The notes: generated by a model not told the origin, from the sequence alone. Shown: positions 14,933-23,348, counted from the stretch's first letter. The stretch: 64,000 nt of DNA from an uncultured Alistipes sp. (GCA_900768015.1 CAAGBI010000070.1:5895-69894); one strand, 5' to 3'. Program-made: numbers and translations.

Positions 14933-14966
14933 GGCCGTCAGTATATGCTGGCGGCCTCTGATTTTT
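14933..14966 (+). terminator. Terminator after hsp20
   Basis: Nine-base stem GGCCGTCAG/CTGGCGGCC with a TATATG loop, followed by TCTGATTTTT. It also lies just past the stop of the convergent gene at 14980. Confidence 0.8.
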
Positions 14967-14979
14967 GTTACTCATCATT

Positions 14980-15420
14980 CTATTTGCGCTCGTGCATTTC
15001 GCGTGTGCGACGCGATATGTCGGCCACGGTGCGAAGTAGTGCCCAAGTAGCCATTGTGATACCGAGCAATACTATCGCGGCACATATAGAGGCCATTGTT
15101 GCTGTGTACTCCGAGTAGCTATGCTCGATGACATGTGGTGCGATAAATGCGGCAAGCACAAGGAAGAGCCCAAATGATAACGATATGTCGGCAATGGTGT
15201 TTAGAACGGACTCGCGGAAGTTGTATTTCGCCTTTGTCGCAGGTGTCGCATTTGCATAGTTTTCGACCACGATTTCCTCGGCGATACCCTCGGATGCAGA
15301 GGTCTCTACCTCTGTGCTTTCTGGGCGTAAAGCTTTACATGAGGGACAAATATCCAATTCGCTGCTAACAAGAGTGTTGCAGTTGCGGCAAAGCCATGTG
15401 TTGTGCTCGGCGTTTGACAT
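14980..15420 (-). CDS. Zinc-ribbon membrane protein, unknown function
   Basis: A 146-residue protein. A zinc ribbon at the N-terminus (WLCRNCNTLVSS, ELDICPSCKALRP: two CxxC pairs) is followed by an acidic linker and two predicted transmembrane helices (about residues 78-98 and 105-128: LSFGLFLVLAAFIAPHVI, ICAAIVLLGITMATWALL). The tail is basic. No close function is known to me. It starts 2 bp after the stop of the small Cys-rich membrane protein gene and should be co-transcribed with it. Confidence 0.7.
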   Translation of the reverse strand: MSNAEHNTWLCRNCNTLVSSELDICPSCKALRPESTEVETSASEGIAEEIVVENYANATPATKAKYNFRESVLNTIADISLSFGLFLVLAAFIAPHVIEHSYSEYTATMASICAAIVLLGITMATWALLRTVADISRRTREMHERK

Positions 15421-15422
15421 AG

Positions 15423-15704
15423 TTATTCGCTCTTTTTTGTTGCTTCGTTATGGTCAATATCGCAGCCTGCGCAGTTGCCTGTGCAGAGGCCTGATGACGA
15501 ACCTCCATCCTCGCAGTCATTGAGACCCATATCCTCGCGTGTCTCCTGCACTGCGCACTTGATGCCCAACTTCTTCATGTTGGGGTTTGTAGATATTTCC
15601 GACTCGATGTGGTGACCCTTGAAGATGTAGGTCAACGACATCGCCAAGGCGAAGAATCCCACCACTACGATAGCAGCAATTATGGTTACTAATATTGATG
15701 ACAT
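15423..15704 (-). CDS. Small Cys-rich membrane protein, unknown function
   Basis: A 93-residue protein with one transmembrane helix at the N-terminus (SILVTIIAAIVVVGFFALAM) and a soluble tail with six cysteines, five of them in the last 40 residues (C-x(6)... then LCTGNCAGCDIDH). I take the ATG at 15704: a promoter (15740-15771) covers the more upstream in-frame start at 15770, which therefore cannot be in the transcript. Similar short membrane proteins with a Cys tail occur in Bacteroidota; function unknown. It may bind metal, together with the zinc-ribbon protein downstream. Confidence 0.65.
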   Translation of the reverse strand: MSSILVTIIAAIVVVGFFALAMSLTYIFKGHHIESEISTNPNMKKLGIKCAVQETREDMGLNDCEDGGSSSGLCTGNCAGCDIDHNEATKKSE

Positions 15705-15739
15705 AATGTTTCTTGTATAAAAACTTTGTTTTTCTGCTG

Positions 15740-15771
15740 CAAATTTATATATTTGCAGTTGAATTTGCAAA
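15740..15771 (-). promoter_or_regulatory. Promoter of the two small membrane protein genes
   Basis: Minus strand TTTG (15768-15771), 20 bp, TAAATTTG (15740-15747). It fixes the gene start at 15704. Confidence 0.78.
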
Positions 15772-15781
15772 TGTTATAGTT

Positions 15782-15796
15782 CGTCATGAGGTGACG
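15782..15796. promoter_or_regulatory. Inverted repeat upstream of trkA
   Basis: CGTCA-TGAGG-TGACG lies about 40 bp before the trkA ATG and just upstream of TATAATTG (15803-15810), a 7/8 match to the -7 box. The place would suit an operator, but no regulator is known. Confidence 0.35.
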
Positions 15797-15833
15797 GCTG
15801 TATATAATTGGTTTATATTCACTTGATTAATAT

Positions 15834-17171
15834 ATGAAGATAGTAATTGCCGGTGCAGGTGATATGGGTACACACCTTGCAAAGATGCTCAGTGGTAATG
15901 GTCACGACATCACCGTTGCGGATGTAGACCCCAAGGCGTTGGCCGAGTTGGGTAGCCTCGTGGATGTGGAGACCACGGAGGGTGATACAACGCAATTCTC
16001 GGTGTTGCGTAAGGCGGGCGTGAGAAAGTGTGACCTCTTTATCGCAGTGCGCTCCGTGGAGAACGATAACATTCTCTCTGCGGTTATGGCAAAGCAACTC
16101 GGCGCCCGTAAGGCTATTGCGCGTGTCGACAGCAACGAGTATCTCGAGCCAAACAGCAAGGAGGTATTTATCGACATGGGCATCGATTATCTCTTCTATC
16201 CCGAGCAGATTGCAGCGCGCGAGGTTATCAACCTCCTTGGTCACACCTCGACAACCGAGTATATGGACTTTGCTGCGGGTAAGCTATCGTTGGTGGCATT
16301 TAAGCTCGAACTCACCTCTCCACTTCTTGGTCGTAAGGTTATCGAGGAGGGTGCGGATGAGGATTTGGAGTATCGTGCCGTGGCCATAGTGCGTGGCTCG
16401 CGTACCATCATCCCTGGCCCCGAGGAGCGTTACGAGGAGGAGGATATGGTCTACATTATTGCGCGTCATCATGCTACGCAGAGCGTGGTTGAACTCTCGG
16501 GAAATAGTCAGGTGGACATTCGCAATATGATGATTCTTGGCGGCTCGCGCATCGGTGTTCGTATCGCTAACGAGTTGCAGAACAAGATAAATGTAAAGCT
16601 CGTTGACTATAATGCGGACAAGGCCTATCGCTTGGCGGAGATGCTCGATAAGACGCTTATTATCAACGAAGATGGTCGTGATACGGAGGCGATGATTGAG
16701 GAGGATATTGCGGGTATGGATGCCTTTGTGGCCGTTACGGGTCGTAGTGAAACGAATATCCTTGCCGCGATGCTCGCAAAGCGCATGGGCGTAAAGAAGG
16801 TTATCGCCGAGGTTGAGAATATCAACTACATCTCGCTTGCCGAGAGTATCGGTGTCGACACCATCATCAACAAGAAGCTCGTTACGGCATCTAACATCTT
16901 CCGCTTCACAATGACTACGGATGTGCAGGCTATTAAGTGCCTCACAGGTAGTCAGGCCGAGGTGTTGGAGTTTATCGTTAAGCCCAACTCGCCCGCTACG
17001 AAGCACCCCATCGAGGAGCTCGGTTTGCCTGATGACACGATGGTAGGTGGTGTGGTGCGTGGCGATAGGGTGTTCATCGCCGTGGGCTCAACACAGATTA
17101 ATGCCTTTGATAGAGTGGTAGTGTTTGCTATGCCCGATTCTATCATGCGCGTTGCCGAATTCTTCAACTAA
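15834..17171 (+). CDS. trkA: Trk potassium uptake regulatory protein TrkA
   Basis: A 445-residue cytoplasmic protein with two RCK units: each has a Rossmann NAD-binding half (MKIVIAGAGDMGTHLAKML at residue 1; MMILGGSRIGVRIANELQ near 231) followed by a TrkA_C half (LLGRKVIEEG, EYRAVAIVRGSRTIIPGPEE, and the matching segment near the end). TrkA gates the potassium channel TrkH. No trkH gene is adjacent, which is unusual; the next gene is a nucleoside kinase 40 bp on. Confidence 0.93.
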   Translation: MKIVIAGAGDMGTHLAKMLSGNGHDITVADVDPKALAELGSLVDVETTEGDTTQFSVLRKAGVRKCDLFIAVRSVENDNILSAVMAKQLGARKAIARVDSNEYLEPNSKEVFIDMGIDYLFYPEQIAAREVINLLGHTSTTEYMDFAAGKLSLVAFKLELTSPLLGRKVIEEGADEDLEYRAVAIVRGSRTIIPGPEERYEEEDMVYIIARHHATQSVVELSGNSQVDIRNMMILGGSRIGVRIANELQNKINVKLVDYNADKAYRLAEMLDKTLIINEDGRDTEAMIEEDIAGMDAFVAVTGRSETNILAAMLAKRMGVKKVIAEVENINYISLAESIGVDTIINKKLVTASNIFRFTMTTDVQAIKCLTGSQAEVLEFIVKPNSPATKHPIEELGLPDDTMVGGVVRGDRVFIAVGSTQINAFDRVVVFAMPDSIMRVAEFFN

Positions 17172-17211
17172 AGTAAGTCAATAAATAAAACAATATAAAA
17201 CACTAACCAAT

Positions 17212-17832
17212 ATGTATATAGCGATTGCAGGAAATATCGGTAGCGGCAAGACTACGCTCACCGAGATTCTTACAAAGCGTTATGGCGCAAAGGCCTATTA
17301 TGAGGATTTGGCCAACCCTTACATCAGCGACTTCTACGACGATATGGGTCGCTGGTCGTTCCACCTTCAGTTGTGGTTTCTCGGTAGCCGCATCCAGCAG
17401 ACGCTGACGATGCTTGCCGATGAGGCGGATAATGTTGTGCAGGACCGCACGATATATGAGGATGCTCATATCTTTGCCGACAATCTCCACTCAATGGGCC
17501 TTATGGCGAGCCGCGACTTCGATACCTACATGAAGATGTTTAACATCGAGCAGACGCTTCTCCCAAAGCCCGATGTCCTTATCTATCTCAAGGCCAGCGT
17601 GCCTACGCTTATCGCGCAGATTAAGATGCGAGGCAGAGACTATGAGCAGAACATTGACGAGGAGTATCTCAGTCGCTTGAACGAGAAGTATAACAACTGG
17701 ATTGAGAATATCTACGAGGGTCGTGTGTTGGTTATCGACAAGGATGTCGATGACTTCGTTGCCGACCCCTCGATTATCGACCGCATCTGTGCTTCGGTCG
17801 AGGAGATGTGTACAGGAAAACGCCAGCTTTAA
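17212..17832 (+). CDS. Deoxynucleoside kinase
   Basis: A 206-residue kinase with P-loop AIAGNIGSGKTTL at residues 4-16, the ERS-like motif QDRTIYEDAHIFA, and a lid region KMRGRDYEQNIDEEYL. It belongs to the dCK/dGK family that phosphorylates deoxynucleosides for salvage; base preference cannot be read from sequence. It lies 3 bp upstream of the rRNA methyltransferase gene in a six-gene plus-strand run. Confidence 0.9.
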   Translation: MYIAIAGNIGSGKTTLTEILTKRYGAKAYYEDLANPYISDFYDDMGRWSFHLQLWFLGSRIQQTLTMLADEADNVVQDRTIYEDAHIFADNLHSMGLMASRDFDTYMKMFNIEQTLLPKPDVLIYLKASVPTLIAQIKMRGRDYEQNIDEEYLSRLNEKYNNWIENIYEGRVLVIDKDVDDFVADPSIIDRICASVEEMCTGKRQL

Positions 17833-17835
17833 GAT

Positions 17836-19197
17836 ATGCGTACGCCACTACCCGAACGATTTGTGGAGACCATGCGTGAGACGCTTGGTGCAGATGCCGA
17901 GAAGCTCTTTGCGGCTCTCGACACCGAGCCTGCTGTCTCTATTCGTCTAAATCCCGCCAAGCCCGCCGAGTGCTTCGATGGCGAGGCTGTGGGTTGGTGC
18001 AAGTGGGGTAAATATCTCGCTGAGCGCCCGCAGTTTACGCTCGATCCATTGTTGCATGGTGGCGCATACTATGTGCAGGAGGCATCGTCGCAGTTCGTAG
18101 CACATCTGCTCGCTAACCACGACATGGAGGGTAAGCGCGTGCTCGATATGTGTGCTGCGCCTGGCGGAAAGACCACGATATACTCTACGCTTGTGGGGCG
18201 TAAGGGCTTGGTTGTGGCAAATGACATTAGCCACAGTCGCGCTATGGCTCTTGCCGACAATGTGCAGCGCTGGGGTATGGGTAATGTTGTTGTGACATGC
18301 AATGAATCCGCGCATATTGGCGCATTTACACACTGGTTCGATGTGGTAGCGGTTGATGCTCCATGTTCGGGTGAGGGTATGTTCCGCAAGATGGATGAGG
18401 CTCGCTCGGAGTGGACTGCGTCATCGCCCGATGTGTGTGCCGAGCGTCAGCGCGAGATTCTTGCCGAGGCGTGGCGTGTCTTGCGCCCAGGAGGCACGCT
18501 GATATATAGCACATGTACCTTTAACCCCACTGAGGATGAGGGAGTTGTTGAGTGGCTTATGTCGGAGTATGGCGAGGAACTGGAGTCGGCAGATAGGGTA
18601 GAGACCTCGGAGGATTGGGGTGTTGTGCGTAGTGATATTGGCGCATTTCAGTGCTTCCACTTCTATCCACACAAGGCGCGTGGCGAGGGCTTCTTTGCTG
18701 CCATAGCGCGCAAGTGTGATGGTGCGATTAGACGCAGTATGCCTAAGGCGCGCCGTAAGCTCTTTAGTCAGTGTGCAAAGGCCGATGTGAAGGAGTTGTC
18801 GCGCTGGGTGGATGATGCCTCGGAGCATTCGTTTATGATGGTGGGCGAGGATATTTATGCCTATAATAGCGCAGTTGCCGATGCGGTGGTTACGCTATCG
18901 GAAAACCTCTCTGTGGTCTATTCGGGTGTTGCCATGGGGCGCATCTTCAAGCAGAAGCTTAAACCCGAGCACCCATTGGCATTGTATGTCGGACTAAACA
19001 GGAATGCAGTGCCTGTGGTTGATGTGTCGTTGGAGGATGCTCTCGACTATTTGCGTCGTAACGATATTGCTGCAGCGCAGTTCGAGGAGGGTATAAATGT
19101 AGTGGGGTATAAGGGTGTGCCGATTGGCTTTGTTAAGCGCATTGGCGCGCGATGCAACAATATGTATCCCAAGGATTTGAGAATAGTAAAATTATAA
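17836..19197 (+). CDS. RsmF-like 16S rRNA (cytosine-C5) methyltransferase
   Basis: A 453-residue NOL1/NOP2/Sun-family enzyme. SAM-binding VLDMCAAPGGKTTIYSTL, catalytic motif DAPCSGEGMFRK and nucleophile motif STCTFNPTEDE are all intact; the PVSIRLNP-like N-terminal segment (AVSIRLNPAKP) is present. The C-terminal third resembles the RsmF/PUA-like RNA-binding extension (LKPEHPLALYVGL, YLRRNDIAA, GVPIGFVKRIGARCNNMYPK). It modifies cytosine in rRNA in the cytoplasm; the exact base is inferred by family. Confidence 0.88.
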   Translation: MRTPLPERFVETMRETLGADAEKLFAALDTEPAVSIRLNPAKPAECFDGEAVGWCKWGKYLAERPQFTLDPLLHGGAYYVQEASSQFVAHLLANHDMEGKRVLDMCAAPGGKTTIYSTLVGRKGLVVANDISHSRAMALADNVQRWGMGNVVVTCNESAHIGAFTHWFDVVAVDAPCSGEGMFRKMDEARSEWTASSPDVCAERQREILAEAWRVLRPGGTLIYSTCTFNPTEDEGVVEWLMSEYGEELESADRVETSEDWGVVRSDIGAFQCFHFYPHKARGEGFFAAIARKCDGAIRRSMPKARRKLFSQCAKADVKELSRWVDDASEHSFMMVGEDIYAYNSAVADAVVTLSENLSVVYSGVAMGRIFKQKLKPEHPLALYVGLNRNAVPVVDVSLEDALDYLRRNDIAAAQFEEGINVVGYKGVPIGFVKRIGARCNNMYPKDLRIVKL

Positions 19198-19207
19198 TAT
19201 AGGAGAT

Positions 19208-19834
19208 ATGGCAAAGTTGTTATATTCTATGGGTGAGGTTACAGAGATGTTCGATGTTAACGCATCGCTTATCCGCTATTGGGAGTCGAAGTTCGACTGC
19301 ATCAAACCTCATAAAAACAAGAAGGGTAACCGTATGTTTACCCCCTCGGATATCGAGAATTTCAAGCTTATCTACCACCTCGTCAAGGAGAAGGGTATGA
19401 CGCTTGAGGGTGCCAATAGTGCCATGAAGCGTCGCAATAAGAGTGTTAAGCGCGATGTCTCAATCTTGGAGCGTTTGCAGAATATTCGTGCTATGCTTGT
19501 GGAGGTGCGCGAGTCATTGGGTGACAATAGTCCCATCGAGTATGAGGCACCAATCGAGGCGGTTGCAGAGCTCATTTCGGATGTTGAAGAGGAGACAAAG
19601 GCTGCGGTTGTTGCCGCGGTGACTACTCCCGAGCCCGAAGTGGAGGGGACACCCGCAGAGGAGCCTGTTGCTGAGCCCGCGCCCCGCCGTCGTGGTCGCC
19701 CACGCAAGGAGCCCGAGGTTGTGAATGAGGATGCGCAGACAGAGCAGCCCGCAGTGACACGCCGTCGTGGTCGCGCGAAGAAGAATGAGGAGGCTAAGGA
19801 GTTGTTCCCATTCTATGAGCAGTCACTATTTTAG
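19208..19834 (+). CDS. MerR-family regulator with AT-hook-like tail
   Basis: A 208-residue protein with a MerR helix-turn-helix and wing at residues 1-75 (YSMGEVTEMFDVNASLIRYW, NRMFTPSDIENFKLIYHLV, KGMTLEGANSAMKRR). No ligand-binding domain follows. Instead there is an acidic Glu/Pro/Ala-rich linker and two AT-hook-like basic motifs, RRRGRPRKEP (about 160-169) and RRRGRAKKNE (185-194). It sits in the trkA to zinc-ribbon run, 10 bp after the methyltransferase gene. Targets are unknown. Confidence 0.83.
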   Translation: MAKLLYSMGEVTEMFDVNASLIRYWESKFDCIKPHKNKKGNRMFTPSDIENFKLIYHLVKEKGMTLEGANSAMKRRNKSVKRDVSILERLQNIRAMLVEVRESLGDNSPIEYEAPIEAVAELISDVEEETKAAVVAAVTTPEPEVEGTPAEEPVAEPAPRRRGRPRKEPEVVNEDAQTEQPAVTRRRGRAKKNEEAKELFPFYEQSLF

Positions 19835-19847
19835 TCGCTAACGGAGT

Positions 19848-20639
19848 ATGAAAATCAGGGATATAGTCTCAGTTATTGAGGAGTTTGCGCCACTCGCATT
19901 GCAGGAGAGTTACGACAACTCGGGCCTTATCGTAGGCCGCTTGGATGACGAGGTTAAGGGTGTGCTCCTGGCTGTCGATGTAACGGAGGATGTGCTCGAC
20001 GAGGCGGAGCGTGAGGGTTGCGACCTTGTTATTACGCACCACCCCATAATCTTCAGTCCATTGAAGCGCTTTAACTCGGCAACCTATGTTGAGCGCTGCG
20101 TGGAGCGCGCCATCCGCAAGGGCATTGCGCTATATGCTGCGCACACAAATCTTGACAGCACGCCTCATGGCATGAGCTGGCAACTTGGCTCGATGATAGG
20201 TCTCGATGCTATGTCGGTATTGGAGCCTCGCAGAGATAATGCTGAGACGGGCTTTGGTGTTGTTGGTACATTGTCTCGCGCCGAGGGTGTTGTGGCCTTT
20301 ATGAACCGCGTTAAGGCAATCTTCGATGTGGGCGCTGTGCGCTATAGCGATATTCCTTCGGAGGATATGATGGTGCGCCGTGTGGCAATCTGCACAGGCT
20401 CGGGTCGCTCGCTTATTGATGCCGCCATGGCTGCCGAGGCTGATGTGTACATCACCGCAGATTTGCGATATAACGACTTCATGTGTGGCGAAAATCGCAT
20501 GGTTTTGATGGATATTGGCCATTTTGAGAGTGAATTTTGCGCAATTCGCATCATATATGATGTATTATCAAAAAAAATGTGTAACTTTGCCGTTCGCAAG
20601 AGCGTATGCTCTCGCAACCCGGTTCACTACTTAGTCTAA
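19848..20639 (+). CDS. NIF3-like dinuclear metal center protein (short form)
   Basis: A 263-residue NIF3/DUF34 protein, sometimes annotated as GTP cyclohydrolase 1 type 2. Metal-binding segments LVITHHPIIFSPLK, AHTNLDSTPHG and DIGHFESE are present. Many Bacteroidota relatives are about 100 residues longer with a central PII-like insertion, which is absent here. The usual neighbour, a coiled-coil zinc-ribbon protein, follows. The biochemical role of the family is unsettled. Confidence 0.87.
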   Translation: MKIRDIVSVIEEFAPLALQESYDNSGLIVGRLDDEVKGVLLAVDVTEDVLDEAEREGCDLVITHHPIIFSPLKRFNSATYVERCVERAIRKGIALYAAHTNLDSTPHGMSWQLGSMIGLDAMSVLEPRRDNAETGFGVVGTLSRAEGVVAFMNRVKAIFDVGAVRYSDIPSEDMMVRRVAICTGSGRSLIDAAMAAEADVYITADLRYNDFMCGENRMVLMDIGHFESEFCAIRIIYDVLSKKMCNFAVRKSVCSRNPVHYLV

Positions 20640-20672
20640 CGATACAACCGAAAATAACTAAAATTATATAAT

Positions 20673-21413
20673 ATGGCACAGAAGAAGACAAACGATGTTG
20701 ACTACTCGATGCAGGAGAAGATTATGGCACTCTACGAGTTGCAGAAGATTGACTCACAGATCGACGAGATTAACAAGATAAAGGGTGAATTGCCTCTCGA
20801 GGTTCAGGACCTTGAGGATGAGCTTGCAGGCCTCAATACCCGCGTTGAGAATATCAATGCAGAGATCGAGGAGCTCAACTCGCTCACACGCCAGCGTAAG
20901 CGCGAGGTTGACCAGGCTAAGATTATGATCGCCAACTACAAGGAGCAGCAGAACAATGTGCGTAACAACCGCGAGTTCGATGCTATCACCAAGGAGATTG
21001 AGTACCAGGAGCTTGAGATTGAGCTCGCTGAGAAGCGCCTCAAGGAGTACTCTACAGGTATCAAGGCTAAGAAGGCTATCATCGAGCAGACAAACGCAAC
21101 TCTCGAGGAGCGCAACATCGACTACAAGGCAAAGAAGGAGGAGCTCGACTCTATCGAGGCAGAGACAGCACAGCAGGTTGCAGACCTCACTGCTAAGGCT
21201 GAGAAGGCTAAGGAGCCTATCGATGAGCGTTTGCTCGCTGCATACAACCGCATCCGTAAGAATGTACACAACGGCTTGGCTGTAGTAACAGTTACTCGTG
21301 ATGCTTGTGGTGGTTGCTTCAACCGTATCCCTCCCCAGCGTCAGGTGGACATCCGTCAGGGTAAGAAGCTTATCGTTTGCGAGTACTGCGGTCGTATCCT
21401 CGTTGGCGAGTAA
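20673..21413 (+). CDS. Coiled-coil C4 zinc-ribbon protein (DUF164-like)
   Basis: A 246-residue protein. Residues 15-180 are a long charged coiled coil (LQKIDSQIDEINKIKGELPL through to the Glu/Lys-rich heptads); the C-terminus is a zinc ribbon with CGGC and CEYCGRI pairs. This family (also called CdsZ-like) is tightly linked to NIF3-like genes, as here, and is thought to bind nucleic acid, but its role is not proven. Terminator at 21437-21469 ends the operon. Confidence 0.85.
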   Translation: MAQKKTNDVDYSMQEKIMALYELQKIDSQIDEINKIKGELPLEVQDLEDELAGLNTRVENINAEIEELNSLTRQRKREVDQAKIMIANYKEQQNNVRNNREFDAITKEIEYQELEIELAEKRLKEYSTGIKAKKAIIEQTNATLEERNIDYKAKKEELDSIEAETAQQVADLTAKAEKAKEPIDERLLAAYNRIRKNVHNGLAVVTVTRDACGGCFNRIPPQRQVDIRQGKKLIVCEYCGRILVGE

Positions 21414-21436
21414 TATATACTATATAGGTATAGAGA

Positions 21437-21469
21437 AATGGGTCAGATGTATGTCTGACCCATTTTTAT
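21437..21469 (+). terminator. Terminator of the trkA to zinc-ribbon operon
   Basis: Stem AATGGGTCAGA/TCTGACCCATT with a TGTATG loop and a T run. Confidence 0.88.
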
Positions 21470-21588
21470 TTGCGTGTACAGACACAGTCGGTTTTTGCAT
21501 TTGTCCAATAAAAAAAAGAGGCCAACGCATAATCTTTGCGTGAAAATGAGGAATACTGCGTGATATTCACCAATAGAATGTATAAATG

Positions 21589-21617
21589 AAAAAGGAATAA
21601 CCCATGTGGATTATTCC
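21589..21617 (-). terminator. Terminator after acyltransferase-like gene
   Basis: GGAATAA and TTATTCC arms with an inner CC/GG pairing (21594-21617), followed by five T on the minus strand; about 95 bp past the stop codon. Confidence 0.65.
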
Positions 21618-21693
21618 TCTTAAAACATTTCACAGTCACTTGATTTTGCAAGTTTGTGTGCCTTCTGGGGGCGTTATATGAATTGTGTCAAGG

Positions 21694-21710
21694 TTGGTAG
21701 ATAAATCCGA
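21694..21710 (+). repeat. Left copy of imperfect direct repeat
   Basis: TTGGTAGATAAATCCGA matches TTGGTTAGACAAATCCGA at 23181-23198 except for one substitution and one single-base gap. The pair brackets the codon-deviant gene at 21713-23035. Confidence 0.5.
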
Positions 21711-21712
21711 AT

Positions 21713-23035
21713 TTATCGCAGAATTATTCTTTTGAAAAATCCGGCAAGTGACTTTATGAAATTGGTGTTTGCCGTGTGGTCCTTCGGGGTGATATAAGCA
21801 ATGACATCTGAACAATTTGCTGTTAGTCCCATCTTTGATGCTTCCGCGAGGAAGGCCTTTGCATATGTATCATCAGGAAAATTCTGCTGGAAATCAATTG
21901 TGAATGTGTCTCCGACCGACATCATTTGCAGGCTTATTCCCTTTGTGCCGCTGCTGTATACATGGATTGACTCGATGTATTTCTCCGCATCTCCCATATT
22001 GGCCCTTCCGGTGTAACTGCATATGAATGAGTTTATCGGACGGGAAGTGAAACCGGATACCGTTTCGACCTTCTTCTCGTAACTTCCGAGTGAATCCAGC
22101 ATATCCGACATCATCTTCATTACGCTGGCACTGCAACGTGCCGAATCAGGTTCTTTCTGCTTGGCAATCAGTGACCTGAAATGCGTACCTAACTCTGTCA
22201 TATCCATTTCCTGCTCAGCCGCTCCGTATGGCAGATAAATCGAGGAAACGCAGTTCCTGAAGGTGTTCGGAAGGCCGATGCTTTCCCTCCAGTCGCAGCT
22301 CATGCTGCAAAGGATCTGCTCTGCAGCATCGGGATTTACAGCCTTGACTCCCTTCTGCATCAGGATAGTCATCAATATAGCAGGAGTGCAATTGTTGGCC
22401 TTGCAGACTGTCATCACCTTATTGACATCGAAAGTCATCTCATATCTCCAGCTCATTCCGCCTGCATCCTCACCGTTCTGTACTTCCGGTATTGCATATG
22501 CACTTCTATCAGCCACATAGACCTTTGCCTTGTCGAACTCAAGGTTACCGTCATTTACCGGATCTGCAGTCTCTCCAGGGAGCATTCCTTCTCCGACCAG
22601 TCTCACATCAGGAATCCTGACATTATTATGAGGATACTTGAAGTTCAGATAGTAATAAAGGAGCGTCTTGATAAAGAGCATGATTCCTCTTCCGTCACAC
22701 ATCGCGTGGTGGAAAGATATGAAAATGCGGTTCTTATGGAATGTAATGTCAAGCAGATTGTTTGAAGTGGTACTTCCACCCAGCGGACGCAGTTTTCTTA
22801 CCCGTGCCGGTGGAGGACTGACCACATTCTCACACAGATATACACTTCCGTCTATAGTCTTGAAGCGACTCTTGAAATATGGGTATCGCCTGTATGCCAA
22901 TCTTGCCGCACGCTGTATGCAGCTGTGATTGACATCGCTTTTCATTCTTATTTCAAATACCTGGCTCTCAGTGCCTTCTTTGCGATATAGAAAGGTCTCA
23001 CCGGCCCTGATCTTCATTCTGAATCTTCTGCTCAT
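21713..23035 (-). CDS. Condensation/alcohol-acetyltransferase-like acyltransferase
   Basis: A 440-residue protein with the HHxxxDG active-site motif of the CoA-dependent acyltransferase/condensation superfamily (ISFHHAMCDGRGIMLF, about residues 107-122). A second conserved block near SCDWRESIGLPNTFRNCVS resembles the DFGWG region, without the exact motif. It may acylate an alcohol, amine or lipid head group; the substrate is unknown and no PKS, NRPS or thioester carrier gene is adjacent. Codon use differs from neighbours: Arg AGA/AGG, Gly GGA and Leu CTG are frequent, where neighbours prefer CGT/CGC, GGT/GGC and TTG/CTC. With the flanking direct repeat and tRNA-Leu nearby this suggests horizontal gain. 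An alternative start is Met7. Confidence 0.75.
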   Translation of the reverse strand: MSRRFRMKIRAGETFLYRKEGTESQVFEIRMKSDVNHSCIQRAARLAYRRYPYFKSRFKTIDGSVYLCENVVSPPPARVRKLRPLGGSTTSNNLLDITFHKNRIFISFHHAMCDGRGIMLFIKTLLYYYLNFKYPHNNVRIPDVRLVGEGMLPGETADPVNDGNLEFDKAKVYVADRSAYAIPEVQNGEDAGGMSWRYEMTFDVNKVMTVCKANNCTPAILMTILMQKGVKAVNPDAAEQILCSMSCDWRESIGLPNTFRNCVSSIYLPYGAAEQEMDMTELGTHFRSLIAKQKEPDSARCSASVMKMMSDMLDSLGSYEKKVETVSGFTSRPINSFICSYTGRANMGDAEKYIESIHVYSSGTKGISLQMMSVGDTFTIDFQQNFPDDTYAKAFLAEASKMGLTANCSDVIAYITPKDHTANTNFIKSLAGFFKRIILR

Positions 23036-23056
23036 AGTCTGAAATATTATTCAATG

Positions 23057-23064
23057 CAAATATA
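23057..23064 (-). promoter_or_regulatory. -7 box upstream of acyltransferase-like gene
   Basis: Minus strand TATATTTG, 22 bp before the ATG. No TTTG at the proper distance is found, so strength is uncertain. Confidence 0.5.
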
Positions 23065-23348
23065 CCTCATTTACTTATAGCTGATTCGGCATAATTTCTA
23101 TAAAATTGGGCAGTTTTGCCGATTATACTGTTTTATATGATAATTCCGACTAATCTGTAGGTGTGAGGTTACGAAATAAATTGGTTAGACAAATCCGAGG
23201 GCTTCCCACCACATCGTAGCGGACATCGCCCTCCACAGCACAGAGGCGGCAACCGTCCTATGCCCTCCCCACACAAAGTTTCTTAAGTTTTCTTTCACAT
23301 TGTGGTGACCAAAAGTGACCATTTTTGAGGTTTTGGGAAAAAGAGAAA
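23065..23348. other. Intergenic region with a GC-rich patch
   Basis: Between the acyltransferase-like gene and the tRNA-Leu terminator. A GC-rich patch (23197-23275) translates on the minus strand to a Trp-rich peptide, but that frame runs into the terminator and has no visible promoter. The right copy of the direct repeat lies at 23181-23198. I see no supported gene. Confidence 0.45.
23181..23198 (+). repeat. Right copy of imperfect direct repeat
   Basis: TTGGTTAGACAAATCCGA, partner of 21694-21710 in the same orientation, about 1.49 kb apart. Confidence 0.5.

Larger units (their letters stand above)
21470..21712. other. Intergenic region between convergent units
   Basis: No gene is seen. 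It holds the terminator of the acyltransferase-like gene (21589-21617) and the left copy of a direct repeat (21694-21710) that recurs at 23181-23198. Confidence 0.5.
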
